In this document: positions 34,798 through 45,599 of the stretch, in pieces
Numbering within the stretch: position 1 is the stretch's first letter
Layout: every line of letters begins with the position of its first letter
Assembly (NCBI GenBank): GCA_001692895.1
Contig: KV748180.1
Location: forward strand, 1,606,195 to 1,670,194
Source of the DNA: Cenococcum geophilum 1.58
Lineage: Eukaryota > Ascomycota > Dothideomycetes > Gloniales > Gloniaceae
Length of the DNA: 64,000 nucleotides
Direction of reading: 5' to 3'
Notes under the pieces: model-generated
Told to the model about the DNA's origin: nothing
The model's database searches: none
Seen by the model: the letters and a program-made list of their open reading frames with translations, nothing else
Program-made: the position numbers and the translations under genes

Positions 34798-34905
34798 TAA
34801 TATAGGGGATAAGGATGGTGTAGGGGGTGAGGATAATGTAGGGGATAGGGGTAGTATAGGGGGTGAGGATAATATAGGGGATAGGGGTGGTATAAGGGAT
34901 AAAAG
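34798..34905. repeat. ~36-bp / 12-bp G-rich minisatellite
   Basis: Units of the type AGGGGATAGGGGTAGTATAG and GGGGTGAGGATAATGT. The 12-bp core (AGGGGATAATGT) is also the complement of the array at 52428-52522. Confidence 0.75.
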
Positions 34906-35598
34906 AAGTTTAGTCGTCATCTTAGTCACCTTTATCACCCTACTTAACCACCCTCTCCGCAATCATAGATACTTAGATAGCTAAGAATTTGTAGTTTATA
35001 GCCATACCGATATGTATTATCTTAGCTACTAATATCGCCTTAATTGGAGTTTTTTTACGCTCGTAATTTCTTCCCTAGTAGCCACCTCGTCCCCTTAGTT
35101 AGCTTATTTAAGCTTAATCTATACTCTTCGTGGCTGCAATAACCCTTATCCTAAAGTACCTACTCTAAGTGCAGATACCATATACTCCTAGAGGTAGTCT
35201 CTATAAGGCGTTTTAGCTAGGTTTAAAAACAAAAGGCATATCTATTATTGAGAGTAACTTCCTTAAAATTCAGAGTTCCCCTATCTTCTCCCCAAATCGA
35301 CTACAAAAGGCCGCGGACAACCTATTATCTAGACAGTATAACGGCCCCCCCCCGCTAATCTAGATTATAGAGGACGAGGAATAGGAAGTTAAAGAAATCC
35401 TAGCAGTTAAAAAGGACCATAATGTCTTAAAATACTATACAAGCTAGGTAGGCCATGATAAAGACCTAGAATGGTATCCTGCATCTAATTTTAAGTATTC
35501 CCCCCATAAGCTACGGGATTTCCACTTAGCCTAACTAGACCTCCCCAAACTACCACGCAAACTAGAAAACTAGATTAAATGCTAGGAAGAAGGGTTGG

Positions 35599-35866
35599 TG
35601 TATAATTACAGCACCTATTGTACCAAACGCGTGCTTACGCGTTCGGTACACTAGGTACGCGTTTACGCGTTCAGTGCACTAACCACTCGCTTACGCGTCT
35701 GGTGCACTTATAAAGCACTAACTAATTAGGGGGGAGGTGCATTAGTATATAGACCACGTAGTCTGCTTTATATAATTAACAGTTACCATCTAAACAAGTA
35801 TACAATACTACATGTATTTCGTGCCCGTGGATACGACTCACTTATGCTATTAAGTTAGTACAAACA
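35599..35866 (+). repeat. 5' LTR of the Copia element
   Basis: 268 bp. It contains three related copies of a ...TTACGCGTTCGGTGCAC-like motif near 35630-35705, the most CpG-rich part of the element. Confidence 0.92.
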
Positions 35867-38800
35867 CTGATCAGTAAGCGCGCACAGATCAGCAATTACT
35901 TAACACCTCCCCCTAAGCGATACACACGACAGCGACCACCCGTTTAGACTCCTAGTACGACCTGCTAGAAGGTCGGAAGTTGGGGATTACGGACTTATCT
36001 CCAACTCTATATACTTATTTAAGTCTTAGTACAGTTTACTAGAAGTTATAGACGCGAATATAGACCTATACAGAACCCCTATCCTTAACCCCCTTAAACC
36101 TTAAACCTCTTTAGACCTTTTACGGAAACTTCCTACCCTCCTACGAACTATTATGGACCCGTTAATTGATTTTACAGACTGTTATAAGACCTCCCCCACC
36201 CGTTATAAGCTGCTACTACCCGCTACGCACTATATTACACTATAGTATGGTAGATATTAGTAAGCAAGTCAGCGAAGGTTAAAAGAAGTGGAGATAAGGC
36301 GTTGACGTTACGTCTATAAACGATGTTAACGACTATATTAGCTTTAAAATCCTTAAATATAAATACTTTAAGCTTATAAATAACGACCTGTGGGAGTAAT
36401 ATAAGGAAGACTTTACGGACTTTACGGAAGCTATTTTTAAGGCTTACAACCCTACTGCCATCCGTAACCTACGAACCCTTTTATGTCACCAAGGCGTATA
36501 GGTTAAAAGGGATAAACAAGTCACTGTTACACGGTCTCTATATAATATACTACGTAAGGAGGACCAAACGGAATAGATTAAAGAGCAGATCTTAGATTAT
36601 ATTAAAACCAGCGACCTCTTTACCTTCTTTAAACTTAATAGAATCTCTAGCCTTATAGCTAACCTATTTAACCGAATTCGTTCCACAAACCTAAGTGGCA
36701 TTAGAATTAATCTTACTGGCTAAAGTATACTTAATACTTAAGTTACGGACTATAATACCCCCGTAACCCAAATTACGGACCGTAATACCCCTATAAACCA
36801 AAATACGGACTAAATTACCCCTATTGTTTAAGTTATAGATCCGCAAGCCATATATCTATAAGCCACAGATCCGCAAGTTATAGATCCGCAATCTACCTAA
36901 GTAAAGACCTACGGTAAGGAGCTAGCTAACCTAGCTAAGCTCTATACCGACGAATCTAAGTATAGTAGTAAAAACGATAACTTTAACTTTAAACTTACTA
37001 TCTTTACGGACCTCTGTCGGAAGGCTAATATTCTTAAACAGGAATTCAGCCAAGCCTACTCCACTATACTACGCGGCCTAGCACTTAACTACTACTACAC
37101 TAACCTTAAGAGCAACCCCCTTGGTGTTCCCTTTAATAAGCTATACGAAGCTACATGTAACTACTTTAAAGGACCGGAATATAAGCGTAATATTCTTACC
37201 TAATGGAATGCGACCAAGCTACGGACCGTAATCGACAAGAATACTAAAAAATCGACTATAGAGTGCCTGTAAATTCTCATTAAAGACCTTCGGCACCTAT
37301 AGCACGGCCTTAATACCAAGCTTTAAACAGACGACTTCCTATATAATAAACTTATTACAGCCTGCTAGGAAGTAGAGCCCTACAAGTACGCCTACTATAA
37401 GCCTACAGATACCTTAGCTGGCCTTATTAATAACTTACGCTCCTTTATTGTAACGTATAAAGTCTTAAACCCACTAGGCAGCACTTAAGCCTTTGTTGCG
37501 GATATTTAATATCCGCAAATAGACTTAGACGTCTACTTTACGGACCGCCGCTACCGCTAGCAGCACCTATACCGACCAAGTCCTACCCGTAACCCCTATA
37601 GCAACCCCCGTATAAAAATATACCCCCGTAAATAAACTAGCTAGAAGTGCTTTATGTGCGGTAAGGAAGGATATTGGTCTATAAGGTATACCCAGGAAGA
37701 ACGTAATAAGTCTAGGAAGAGACTTAATAGCCGTATTAACTAGTTTATTTTGGAATACAAAGGAGAGGAAGTAGAAGAGCCCCCTAATAAGTTAATAGAA
37801 GCCCTTATAATTGACTTTAACTTAGACGCTTAAGAATAAGAGACCTTAGAGATATTCTTAACTACTTTTGGACCTTTTACGGACAGCTAAGCCTTTAATA
37901 TTACGACCGTATTAGCCGACCGTTCCTTTATACACTTAGTTGCGCCCAAAAACCATTCCGTAAGTACCCCTGTTATAGATATTACAGATTATAAGCAGGA
38001 CCTATTTGCATATATTACTATAGAACGCTATACCCCTAAGGAATTCTATAGTGTTATAATCGACATAAGTACCTCTAAGAAGTCTACTGTAGGCTACGGA
38101 CAATACCTTGTATATAGGACCACCACAAATAATAATACGGATATTAATATTACGCAAACTAGGGCCGTAAACGTCTAATTTGGCATCGGCTTAACCGCAT
38201 TAATTGGATTAGTTAAAGTTAAGACTCTAATTGGCCTAGTTAACTTCCACGTAGTAAAAGCGGACACCCCCTTCCTACTCTGTCTTGCAGACATGGATAG
38301 GTTATAGGTGTACTACAATAATATTACGGATACCCTAATTGGCCCCGCAACTGCCCTAGGAAGTAAGTATATTACCCTGCTAATTATACGACGATTTGGA
38401 CACCCGTTCCTTATATAGGGAGAGACTTTATAGACCTATATTTAGGAATCTTTTGACTATAACCCGTGCTACCTTACCAGTACGGAGATCTACCGCCTAT
38501 ACCGCTGTTTCGGCCACCTGTTAGCCGAAAAGCTGTATAGAGTCCTTAAACGCTCTGGATATGACAACGTTAATAGGAAGGCAATTAACCACCTAACTAA
38601 ATACTGCTCCTTCTGCTAGAAATACGGACGTTCCCCAGGCTGATTTAAGTTTACCCTTTATAAGGACCTTAACTTTAACCACTTAGTATATGTGGACATT
38701 ATATATATTAACGGTAGTCTAGTATTATATATAATCGATAAGGCAACCCGCTATTAAGCCGCCTGTTGGTTGTAAAATATATCTATAAAATACACTTGGG

Positions 38801-41693
38801 ATATTTTACGGACCTGCTGGATCGACATATACGTTGGACCTCCGCAGTATATCACCTACGACGCTAGTAGGAACTTTATTAGCAAGGAATTCCAGCAGTA
38901 TGCTATGGCTATGGCTATATTAATAAAAGCTGTTCTAGTTAAGGCGCACTAGTCCGTTAGGCTTGTTAAGTAAGCTTACCTAGCCTTATAGAGAGCTTAC
39001 TAGATCATTATAGACGAGTGTAAGGACATCTAAAAGGAACTGGCTTTATAGATGGCCGTAAAGGCTATTAACGACACCGCTGGCCCCGACGGACTAGTAC
39101 CCACCCTCTTGGTTTATGGAGCCTACCTAAGGATAAGTAACCTAGGCCCTCCTGCCCCGTCTATTATGGAACAAGCAGCTGTAATATGGAAGGCAATAAC
39201 TAAAATAGTTAAGCTACGGGCTAAGTAAGCTATTAATAACGCCCTGTACTACCGTAATGGACCTAACACGACCCTAGTATACAACCTCCCGCTTAACTCT
39301 AAAGTCCTTATATGGCGTAAAAGCGGCAGTTGGAATGGACCTTATTGTCTACTAGCCGTAGAAAATGAGACGTGCTGCGTATAGCTTCCTAATGGGCCAA
39401 CTAGCTTCAGAAGCACGTCTATAAAACCCTACTTTCGGCCTAAAAACACCCATAATGTTAAACTAGACGAACTAGAAGCACCCGTTAAACTAGACGAACC
39501 GGAAGCACCCGCCGAATTAAACGAATTAGAAGCACCCTTGCCTACCCTAAAAGTCCCCTAGAAACCCACTAAACCTACTAAACCTACTATAAAGCGTGGT
39601 TAAGGACGCCCCTAAAAGCACTCCGTAACCAAGAACACCGTAATAGAAAATCACCTAACCTCCGCAGAAATATCCGCAAGGCAATCTCCGCCTGTGGATA
39701 TATTAGTTCTAGTATAGGAAACCCCATTTACGGACTTACGACGTAAAGAGATTAACGGACTACTTAAAAAGGGTGTCTTTGCGGTTATAATAGAGAAAGA
39801 CGTCCTATAAGGCATCCGTATATTTAACTTATACTTTATTAACGAGATTAAGCACCCTAGTACTAATAAAGCCTTTAAGAAATTAAGGCTTGTTGTACAA
39901 GCTTATAATAATAAGGGAAAGGACTTAGTCCTTACGTAATTGCCTATAATTTAATAAGTTAGCCAATGAATTATACTTGCACTTGCGCTAGGACTACAGT
40001 AAACTAAACCCGTAGCCCTATACTTATAGGACATCTCACAAGCCTATATGCAGTCCAATACCTACCTAAGTAGGGACATCTTTATACGACTACCCCGTGA
40101 GCTTAACCTATAACTAGGAATAATTTTATAGGTTATAAAACCTCTTTACAGAGTACCAGAAGCTAGGAACCACTGGTTTAAGACGTACCACTAGTATTAC
40201 GTTAGTAAGCTTAAAATAAAACAGTCGACCTACAACCCCTACCTCCTATACAGCCCATCGAACGGCTTTGGTATTGTTGGACTTTAAATAGATAATACCC
40301 TATTCCTAGTAGACTAGACCTTTACGGACGTTAAAGAAACTGAACTATAAAAGGCCAAGTTCTTGGCAAAGCTGTGAGAGTAGTTAACTAAGTAGAATCC
40401 GATTAAGTTTAATAGAGGCTTAATTATATAAAAGGGTAACCTAATTAAGCTAACTTAGGAACGCCAAGCTTAAAACCTAAAGCTTGTTATAGTAAAGCCT
40501 ACGGACCTTACTAGTTCCCGCAGAGAGACCTATAAGACCGTAAATATAAAGGACTAATACGCTGCATAGCGTGCAAGAGGCGCCTATATTACCACAGTCT
40601 GCTAACCCAAATCTGCCTATAACTTGTCCTTTGCGGCCCAGGCAGTAGATCCGCAAGAAGAAAATATTAAGCAGCTTAATAAGCGCATTTAGTGGCAAAT
40701 TGATAATGCAGTAAGGGGACTTACTTTTATACCACTAGACCTGAATTCCCTTAGCCTACTGGCATTTACGAACGCCTCCTTTACTAATAATAAAGACCTA
40801 TTATTACAAATTGGCTTTATAATTATACTTATGGACCGCAATTAGGACGCAAATATACTATACTAGTCTTTAATTAAGTGCAAATGAGTAACCCGTAGTG
40901 TACTAGCTTCTAAACTATATACACTAGCTTATGGATTTAATATAGCAACTGCAATTAAATTAACGGTCCAGAAGATTTTATAACTGGAGTAGTTACCCCT
41001 GGTTTTATGTACTAATTTAAAGTCCCTTTACGACTGCCTAGTTAAACTAGGTACGACATAAGAGAAGAGGCTTATGGTCGACCTAATATGCTTACGTTAG
41101 GCCTACAAACAACATGAGATTATAGAGGTTAAATAGATTAGTAGCGGAGACAACCTAGTGGACGCTATAACTAAGGCAAAGCCGTATTAAGCCCTTAAAA
41201 CCCTAATTAACACAAATAAGCTCAACCTAAAAGTTATAAAATGGGTAGAACGGGACTAACGGAGCACCTACGGTATGTCTACGGCCCGTTGGAAGGCCGT
41301 ACAGCTCGTTATACGGTACAGGTAGAAAACGGTAGAAAGCTACGGTGGAACTTGGTGGACTTACATAACCTGCCGAATTTTATAGGGTGGTTGAATTAAC
41401 TAATTACGATTTTCCATTCCCGGGATGGAAAATCGCTATTAGTTTGCTTAGCACTAGCGCCTTAGCGGCCCTTAAAATCTAACTTATGGCTCGTCTACTG
41501 CCCGTTAAAAGGCCGTACGGTTTATTTTACGGACCGTAAGCAGAACTTACGGCCAGCTTGGGGCACCGTTTGGAAGGCAGCCTAAACGGCACCTTAGGGA
41601 GATTTCCTATATATTTTCCTTTGTGTTCTATAGTTTTATTAAAGCAATTACGGAGGCTATACACAGGTGGTTTTATTTTTTAAGTACTGCTAG

Positions 41694-41961
41694 TGTATAA
41701 TTACAGCACCTGTTATACTAAACGCGTGCTTACGCGTTCGGTACACCAGGTACGCGTTTACGCGTTCAGTGCACCAACCACTCGCTTACGCGTCTGGTGC
41801 ACTTATAAAGCACTAACTAATTAGGGGGGAGGTGNATNAGTATATAGACNACGTAGTCTNCTTTATATAATTAACAGTCACNATCCAAACAAGNATACNA
41901 TACTACATGTATTTCGTGCCCGTGGATACGACTCACTCGTGCTATTAAGTTAGTACGAACA
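41694..41961 (+). repeat. 3' LTR of the Copia element
   Basis: 268 bp, the same motifs as the 5' LTR. Seven ambiguous bases (N) lie between 41835 and 41899. Confidence 0.92.
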
Positions 41962-42041
41962 GTTGGATAATTATAACAATTTAGACGATAATAAGGAGCT
42001 TAGACAATACCTAAGGGCAGGCTTTTTTAAGAGAGGGGGGT

Positions 42042-42220
42042 AATATAACTATGCTAGGGCGCGAGGCAGATAAGGCAGATAAGGCAGATAAGGTAGGTAA
42101 GGTAGGTAAGGTGGATGAGGTGGTTAAATATATATAGTAATAGTGTTATTAGTTTCTAGTGCCTTGGATATATTTAGATAAACATTAAAGATTCAATTAT
42201 ATCACCTATGTAGGATTTTT
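42042..42220 (+). mobile_element. Probable 3' LTR of the Gypsy remnant
   Basis: It follows the purine tract at the end of the Gypsy remnant and starts TATAACTATGC (TG-start after allowing for RIP). It contains a 9-bp minisatellite (42065-42123) and ends somewhere near CACCTATGTA at about 42215. The 3' boundary is a guess because no second LTR copy is in the window. Confidence 0.45.
42065..42123. repeat. 9-bp minisatellite (GGCAGATAA / GGTAGGTAA)
   Basis: Six to seven units, the complement of the CTTATCTAC arrays seen elsewhere. Confidence 0.8.
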
Positions 42221-42439
42221 AATCCTAATACTATATTCCTTTTTTATATATTTAATTCTGATATAATTTATAGGATTAAAAAAATAATACTGTTTAACAA
42301 CTTCTTTAATCTCGTTTGAGATCGAACAAATATAATAGAAGTCTTAATATTAATATTTCGCTATTAGCTATTAAATCTTTCTCTTCCTTTAATCCTCCGC
42401 TTAATCTTATAATATTATTATACTCCCCCCGCAAACATT

Positions 42440-44085
42440 AATACGTTACACTTAGACGGCTTCTGCGAACTCTATAAGGTTATAAATATCTTAAACTATA
42501 AAAATCTCACGCTTATATTGTATATAAAAGGTAAGGGCGGCACAGTAAACAGATTAATACTTACGTTAGAGGTGTATAGGGAGAGAAAGAACCCTATACG
42601 TTACTTAAGACCCCACTTTACTAATCCCAAGGGCCTTCTTAACGCAATGGCCGAGAGTAACGCGTATATATTAGGTTCTCGCGCTATAGACTACTTCGTA
42701 CCTAGCTCTGCTAAGTTATATTCTAATTTTAACTTCTATATCCAAGCAGATATTAAAGGCATTTTTAAAATGCTTAGTAAGATAAAGTTAAGCCATAGCG
42801 TATAGTGGACCTCTCTAATATAGTCGCTAGTCCGAAAATTAAGCTTCCGAAAATTTAAGATAGACGTAAGAGTGTTGCAACACATATTTAAGTCTAAAGA
42901 ATTTAATGCCCTAATAGAAAAGTATCCTTAAAAAAAGGTTTATTCCATAAAATACAGCGAGGGCCTAGATATATCCGCTAGGTATACCTTTAATAGAACC
43001 GCGTTTTTATTTAACTAAGATATATCTAGTTAAAACAATTATTGGGATAGAGATATAGATAAAATGGACTTACCTAATCCTATCTATAAGACTACGGAAG
43101 ATAAGGAGTATAACGCTTACATTTAGTTACGGCAGTTCTTCGCCGATCTTTATCATTATTAATATAACTATGACCTACGAGGATTATATAAGACGATCTG
43201 GGTCTTATATAATAGGAAGGGATTATAGCATCTAGGGACGTTACTAACCTTTTCCTTTTAGCACGAAAATAACTATAATAGGCTAGACAAATACGACCGA
43301 GGCAGCGAAATACTCGAGGTAATTAAAGGAAAGAGCGTAAAGAGTAGGGTTCGTATACAATTAATGTTTAATACAGCCGTCCCTTAGTTAACTCCTTTTT
43401 ATAACATCCTCTAATTCTATTTAAGTTAAGTTTAATATTTTATTTCTAGGCTTAGAGCGGTACATTTATACCCTAAACCCTCCCAGCGGAAGGAGGTATA
43501 TACTTAGTTATATAGAGTAGAGACCCTACGTGTCTAGGCGGCTAGAAAGAAGTATAAAGTTTAAGGATATTAATATATAAAAAATTAGGCGGCGCTAGAA
43601 CTCCGCAGAATAGGGGATAATAAATCCTTATTTATACCATTTCCGCAAAGAGAGGGATAGTCGGCTAAAACACTAAAGTAGTTCCGGGATAATTTGCAGG
43701 TTATAGCTTAGTAGTAAAAGGAGACCTAGCTTAATCCTCTACTAGGATTATATTAGATACTCCTAAAAAACCGTTAAAGGGTAGACATTAAGGCCACATA
43801 GTAGAATACTAAAAATTTGGGATATACATATAATAGCCAATATCTCCTTTAGCAATTCTATACTAACTATTTTAATAAATATAGCATCTTACCTAAGCTC
43901 GGTATTATAGACTCCTATATCCAAGCTAAGTATTATAGAGGGTAGTAGTTATAGGGCCTTAAGTATCCCTAAAGCTACTATAGTATACTAGCAGTTAAAC
44001 CGCTATAGTTAAGTCACAAATTAAGTATTGGCCGAGGGTTAATCACTATTTAATTAATAATAAATTAGGGGTATTTTAATATAGA
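42440..44085 (+). pseudogene. Uncharacterised fungal protein with nucleotidyltransferase-like motif, RIPed
   Basis: The frame from 42440 includes a 95-codon open stretch (42518-42805). It reads RYLRPHFTNPKGLLNAMAES, then YILGSRAIDYFVPSSAKLYSNFNFYI. Family members have GSRA.(D/E)(Y/F)FVP.S....SDWDFYV here, which looks like the Gly-Ser...Asp-x-Asp signature of pol-beta-type nucleotidyltransferases; the acidic positions read Asn here, as expected from RIP. Downstream (43500-44050) the frame keeps YKVQGYQYIKNQAALELRR and FIPFPQREGQSAKTLKQF. These proteins are multicopy and of unknown role in fungi. Enzyme activity is only an inference from the motif. Confidence 0.5.
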
Positions 44086-44500
44086 TCTTAGTGTATATTA
44101 TAAGAGTATAAAGCCTCTTATAATTCGATAGAGTTCTTATTCTTAATCTTCTATTTAATATTAAAATATTAGAGCTTAGGTATATTCTTTTTTAAGTTTT
44201 TATATATAGTTACACGGGACAATATTTAAATTATCTTGTAAAGCCTGCTATACCTTATATAGATTAATACTAATTATTATATATATCTATATACTTAGAG
44301 ACTCCTAAGTTAAACTAGATAGTTATATTATACTAAAGTAAGACGGTAATAAAACAAGTCCGATTTAGGTCGACAATATATAAATCGCCTTAAGCAGCTC
44401 TAGAATTAAACTTCGATTAATTTAAGGCATTCTACCTAGGAGCATATAGAATTTTTTTTAAAAGAACGCGGAATTCATAGTAAATTATAAAAAGAGATAC
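44086..44500. other. Unassigned RIPed DNA
   Basis: Nothing recognised between the NTase-like fossil and the large minisatellite. Confidence 0.4.
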
Positions 44501-45583
44501 GCTAGGTGGTTATATAAGCTAGATAATCGTACAAACTAGGTAATTATATAAGCTAAATAGACAAGCGTAGCGCCCTCTAAACATATAGCTAGGATTTTAA
44601 CGGATTTAGTGGCTGCGGCTTTAGTCCTATAAGCTAGGCGCTTATAGGAGCTAGGGGATCCTACGAGCTAGGTAATCGTATAAGTAGGGTAATCTAACCT
44701 AGCGCCTTCTAATTAACGCCTAGCGTGCAAATAGAATATTAATAGGTTTAGTAACTCCGCGGCTTTAATCCTATAAGCTAGGCAATCCTATAAGCTGGGT
44801 AATCGTATAAGCTAGGTAATCGTATAAGCTAGGTAATTATATAAGCTAGATACTTATAGGAGCTAAATGCTTATAAAAGCTAGGTAATCTTACGAGCTAG
44901 GTAATCTTATAAGCTAGGTAATCTTATAAGCTAGGGGATCTTACAAGCTAGGTAATCTTGCGAGCTAGGTAATCTTATAAGCTAGGTAATCTTATAAGCT
45001 AGGGGATCTTACGAGCTAGGGGATCTTACGAGCTAGGTAATTCCATAAGCTAAGTAATCTTGCGAGCTAGGTAATCCTATAAGTTAAGTGATTTTGCGAG
45101 CTAGGTAATCCTATAAGCTAGGTAATCCTATAAGCTAGGTAATTCTACAAGCTAGGTAATTCTACAAGCTAGGTAATCTTATAAGCTAGGTAATCCTACA
45201 AGCTAGGTAATTATGCAAGCTAGGTAATTGTACAAACTAGGTACTTATAGGAGCCGGCCGATCCTACAAGCTAGGCAATTGTGTAAGCTAGGTGCTCGTA
45301 GGAGCTAGCTAATCCTATAAACTAGGTGGTTATATAAGCTAAGTGCTTATAGGAGCTAGGCGCTTATAGGAGATTGTAAGAGCTAGGTAATTATAATCTA
45401 GTACCCTTTATTAACGCTTAGCTGTAAGCTAGTCAATTCTATAAGCTAGGTAATCGCACAAGCTAGGCAATTATACGAGCTAGGTAATAGCAGGGTCTAA
45501 GTATAAGCCTATCTTACTGCCTTTATAAAGTTAAAAATAACCACTAGTAAATTATGCGAGCTAGGTAATCCTATAAACTAGCT
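44501..45583. repeat. Large 17-bp minisatellite (GCTAGGTAATCTTATAA)
   Basis: About 1.08 kb of tandem units of 17 bp, with variants GCTAGGGGATCTTACGA and GCTAGGCGCTTATAGGA. The units are most regular between 44800 and 45240 and more degenerate at both ends. Because 17 is not a multiple of three, a coding role is unlikely. Confidence 0.92.
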
Positions 45584-45599
45584 AAAAGGTATAAAGAGA

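Larger units (their letters stand above)
33551..35209. other. RIPed DNA with two minisatellites
   Basis: No gene recognised. Tandem repeats lie at 34509-34563 and 34798-34905. A minus-strand frame at 34714-34962 (proline/serine repeats) is generated by the second array. Confidence 0.4.
35599..41961 (+). mobile_element. Full-length Ty1/Copia retrotransposon fossil
   Basis: 268-bp LTRs (35599-35866 and 41694-41961, TGTATAATTACAG...ACA) are flanked by the perfect target duplication GTTGG (35594-35598, 41962-41966). Between them, in Copia order, are relics of a gag zinc knuckle (near 37650), an integrase region (about 38480-39150), reverse transcriptase (about 39720-40300) and RNase H (about 40480-41200). 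The element is complete in structure but broken by RIP at dozens of points. The LTRs differ at about ten positions, apparently all transitions, so divergence reflects RIP and cannot be read as a clock. Its insertion into the Gypsy remnant makes it younger than that copy. Confidence 0.93.
35210..42041 (+). mobile_element. Ty3/Gypsy remnant, 3' end (integrase C-terminus and chromodomain-type tail), split by a Copia element
   Basis: The plus-strand sequence at 35240-35598 resembles the end of a fungal Gypsy integrase: a SPIFSP-type block, a PPP linker, then chromodomain-like VKEILAVKKDHNVLKY and EWYPASNFKYSPHKLRDFHL. The sequence is interrupted at 35598 and resumes at 41962 for about 80 bp, ending in a purine-rich tract (AGAGAGGGGGGTAA). 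The interruption is the Copia element with its 5-bp duplication. The Gypsy copy lacks everything upstream of its integrase end and is heavily broken. It is older than the Copia insertion. Confidence 0.7.

Noticed and set aside
34714-34962. Pro/Ser-rich minus-strand frame
   Set aside because: Produced by the G-rich minisatellite; no conserved features.
40477-40698. Minus-strand open frame inside the Copia element
   Set aside because: Antisense to the RNase H region of the element.
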